From positions 1,017,410 to 1,051,553 of the forward strand of contig DF820456.1 in assembly GCA_000739515.1 (NCBI GenBank): DNA of 34,144 nt. The letters run 5' to 3'. Position numbers and translations under genes: made by a program. Source of the DNA: Candidatus Moduliflexus flocculans (GTDB lineage Bacteria; Moduliflexota; Moduliflexia; Moduliflexales; Moduliflexaceae). Under the pieces are notes generated by a model. That model saw nothing but the letters and a program-made list of their open reading frames with translations, had not been told where the DNA came from and made no database searches. Positions 33,053 to 34,144 of this stretch are shown here, piece after piece. Each line of letters starts with the position of its first letter. The stretch's first letter is position 1.

Positions 33053-33996
33053 GCGATTGGTTCCTCCTCCGTGACAAGCTGAACAAAGACATCTTCCAGA
33101 CTCATTTCCACCGCCCGCAGTTCTAACAAGCCCCATCCGTTGACGGCGACCGCGCGGGCAAGTTCGCGGCGCACATCGCGGTCTTTTTCCGAATTGATTT
33201 GATAGCGCATCACGCCATCCTGCACCTGTTCGAGCGTTTCGACGCCGATCACGCCGCTGACACGCTCGAACGCTTTGCGCACCTGCGCTTCCGGGCCATC
33301 CACTTCAACAAGAATGTTTGTGGATTTTTGCATTTTGGCGGTCAGGTTTTCGGCGGTATCAACCGCAACGATTTTGCCTTTGTTAATAATCACGACGCGC
33401 TGGCAAATCATGCTGACTTCAGGCAGAATGTGGGTGGAAAGGATGATGGTTTTTTCTTTGGCAAGCTCGCGGATCAGTTCGCGGATTTCGATGATTTGCG
33501 CCGGGTCGAGCCCGGTGGTCGGCTCATCCAAAATCAACACGTCCGGATTGCCGAGCAGCGTTTGCGCGAGGCCGACGCGCTGGCGATAGCCTTTCGAGAG
33601 ATTGGCAATGGCGCGTCCTTGCACGCTTGTAATGCCGCAGCGCTTCAGCGTCTCGTCAATCTGCGCTTTTTTCTGACTTCCTCTCATTCCTTTAATTTCA
33701 GCCGCGAAGTTCAGAAATTCCCGCGCGGTCATATCTTTATACAACGGCACTTCTTCCGGCAGATAGCCGATATGCTGGCGGAGTTGCAATGGCTGCAAAA
33801 AGACATCATATCCGGCAATCGAGGCCGTGCCGCTGGTGGCAGGCATAAATCCGGTCAGAATCCGCATCGTCGTCGTTTTTCCAGCGCCATTCGGGCCGAG
33901 AAAACCGATGATTTCCCCTTTTTCTATGGAAAACGACACATTCTGAATCGCGGGCGCGGTTCCGTAGAATTTGCTTAAATTATTGACAACAATCAT
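33049..33996 (-). CDS. ABC transporter ATP-binding protein, GldA-like
   Basis: Cytoplasmic ATPase subunit, 315 aa from ATG 33996. Walker A is GPNGAGKT at 34-41, the Q-loop is in GYLPEEVPLYKDM, the signature is LSKGYRQRV, Walker B is VLILDEPTTGLDP and the switch histidine is in LSTHILPEV. A C-terminal regulatory region of about 90 residues follows, as in multidrug and GldA-type subunits. A GTG at 34005 lies closer to AGAGGA, so a three-residue longer protein is possible. It leads the four-gene operon (ATPase, permease, GldG-like, DUF4340). Confidence 0.94.
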   Translation of the reverse strand: MIVVNNLSKFYGTAPAIQNVSFSIEKGEIIGFLGPNGAGKTTTMRILTGFMPATSGTASIAGYDVFLQPLQLRQHIGYLPEEVPLYKDMTAREFLNFAAEIKGMRGSQKKAQIDETLKRCGITSVQGRAIANLSKGYRQRVGLAQTLLGNPDVLILDEPTTGLDPAQIIEIRELIRELAKEKTIILSTHILPEVSMICQRVVIINKGKIVAVDTAENLTAKMQKSTNILVEVDGPEAQVRKAFERVSGVIGVETLEQVQDGVMRYQINSEKDRDVRRELARAVAVNGWGLLELRAVEMSLEDVFVQLVTEEEPIA

Positions 33997-34057
33997 AATC
34001 GTCACATTCCTCTTAAATACTCATGTTACGCAGCCGATTCGAGACGAATGACCGCAC

Positions 34058-34144
34058 ACTCCCCTCCGGGGAGGGGTTGGGGGTGGGTTCTTGACACGAG
34101 CAATCACTCACGGACGAACCCACCCCTTGCCCCTCCCAGGAGGG
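34058..34144. repeat. GGGGAGGGG palindromic element at the right edge
   Basis: The left arm (about 34058-34090, ACTCCCCTCCGGGGAGGGG then TTGGGGGTGGG) and the right arm (34116-34144, cut by the window end) are inverse copies. It matches the element inside the exosortase gene and the arm at 26-55. Here it lies in the leader of the ABC operon, about 55 bases before its first gene. Confidence 0.88.

Overview
The window looks like a piece of chromosome from an uncultured, Gram-negative, probably anaerobic or microaerophilic bacterium with roughly 50% GC. The Gram-negative reading rests on a PEP-CTERM/exosortase pair, a lipoprotein metallopeptidase and several periplasmic proteins. The anaerobic reading rests on a single-chain pyruvate:ferredoxin oxidoreductase and an apparent selenoprotein peroxiredoxin. 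No rRNA, tRNA, phage gene, transposase or CRISPR array was seen. The species cannot be named from this sequence. The dense palindromic intergenic repeats recall some candidate-phylum genomes (for example KSB3/Modulibacteria), but that is only an impression.

Layout, left to right. 1-4.2 kb (+): an orphan oligopeptide-type ABC permease, the translational GTPase BipA/TypA and an M48 lipoprotein metalloprotease. 4.4-8.3 kb (-): a YifB/ComM-type AAA+ protein behind a large chemoreceptor with several HAMP-like units. 8.6-10.2 kb: a Dabb-domain protein (+) convergent with a peroxiredoxin (-) whose catalytic position is an in-frame UGA followed by a SECIS-like hairpin; upstream of it lies a CheA-like fragment lacking the phosphorylated histidine domain. 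10.4-14.0 kb (-): nifJ-type PFOR with its own terminator and a possible promoter. 14.3-15.8 kb (-): a solute-binding protein and a SLOG/YpsA-like protein. 16.1-18.7 kb (-): oleB-oleC, two of the four genes for long-chain olefin synthesis. 19.3-22.4 kb (+): a GH31 glycosidase and an SDR oxidoreductase. 22.5-23.0 kb (-): a small secreted protein.

23.5-29.0 kb (+) holds the most striking locus: a VIT/von Willebrand A protein with a C-terminal PEP-CTERM-like sorting signal, an exosortase with a visible Cys/Arg/His triad, and a CreB/CreC-like two-component system. This reads as a self-contained module of sorting enzyme, dedicated substrate and sensor/regulator, analogous to the proteobacterial dedicated sortase system but built on an exosortase. 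The exosortase gene carries a 90-bp palindromic repeat inserted in frame. The same repeat is found between genes at both window edges.

29.1-34.0 kb (-) is a four-gene operon (ABC ATPase, ABC-2 permease, GldG-like protein, DUF4340 protein) of the GldAFG type, closed by a clear terminator.

Almost every gap contains palindromic repeats of several families: CACGAA-armed elements, ACCTGTGAGGT or ACCTGGGAGGT palindromes, GGGGAGGGG elements, GTTCCACGC hairpins and others. Several are nested, with one family sitting in the loop of another. Two end within about 10 bases of a start codon.
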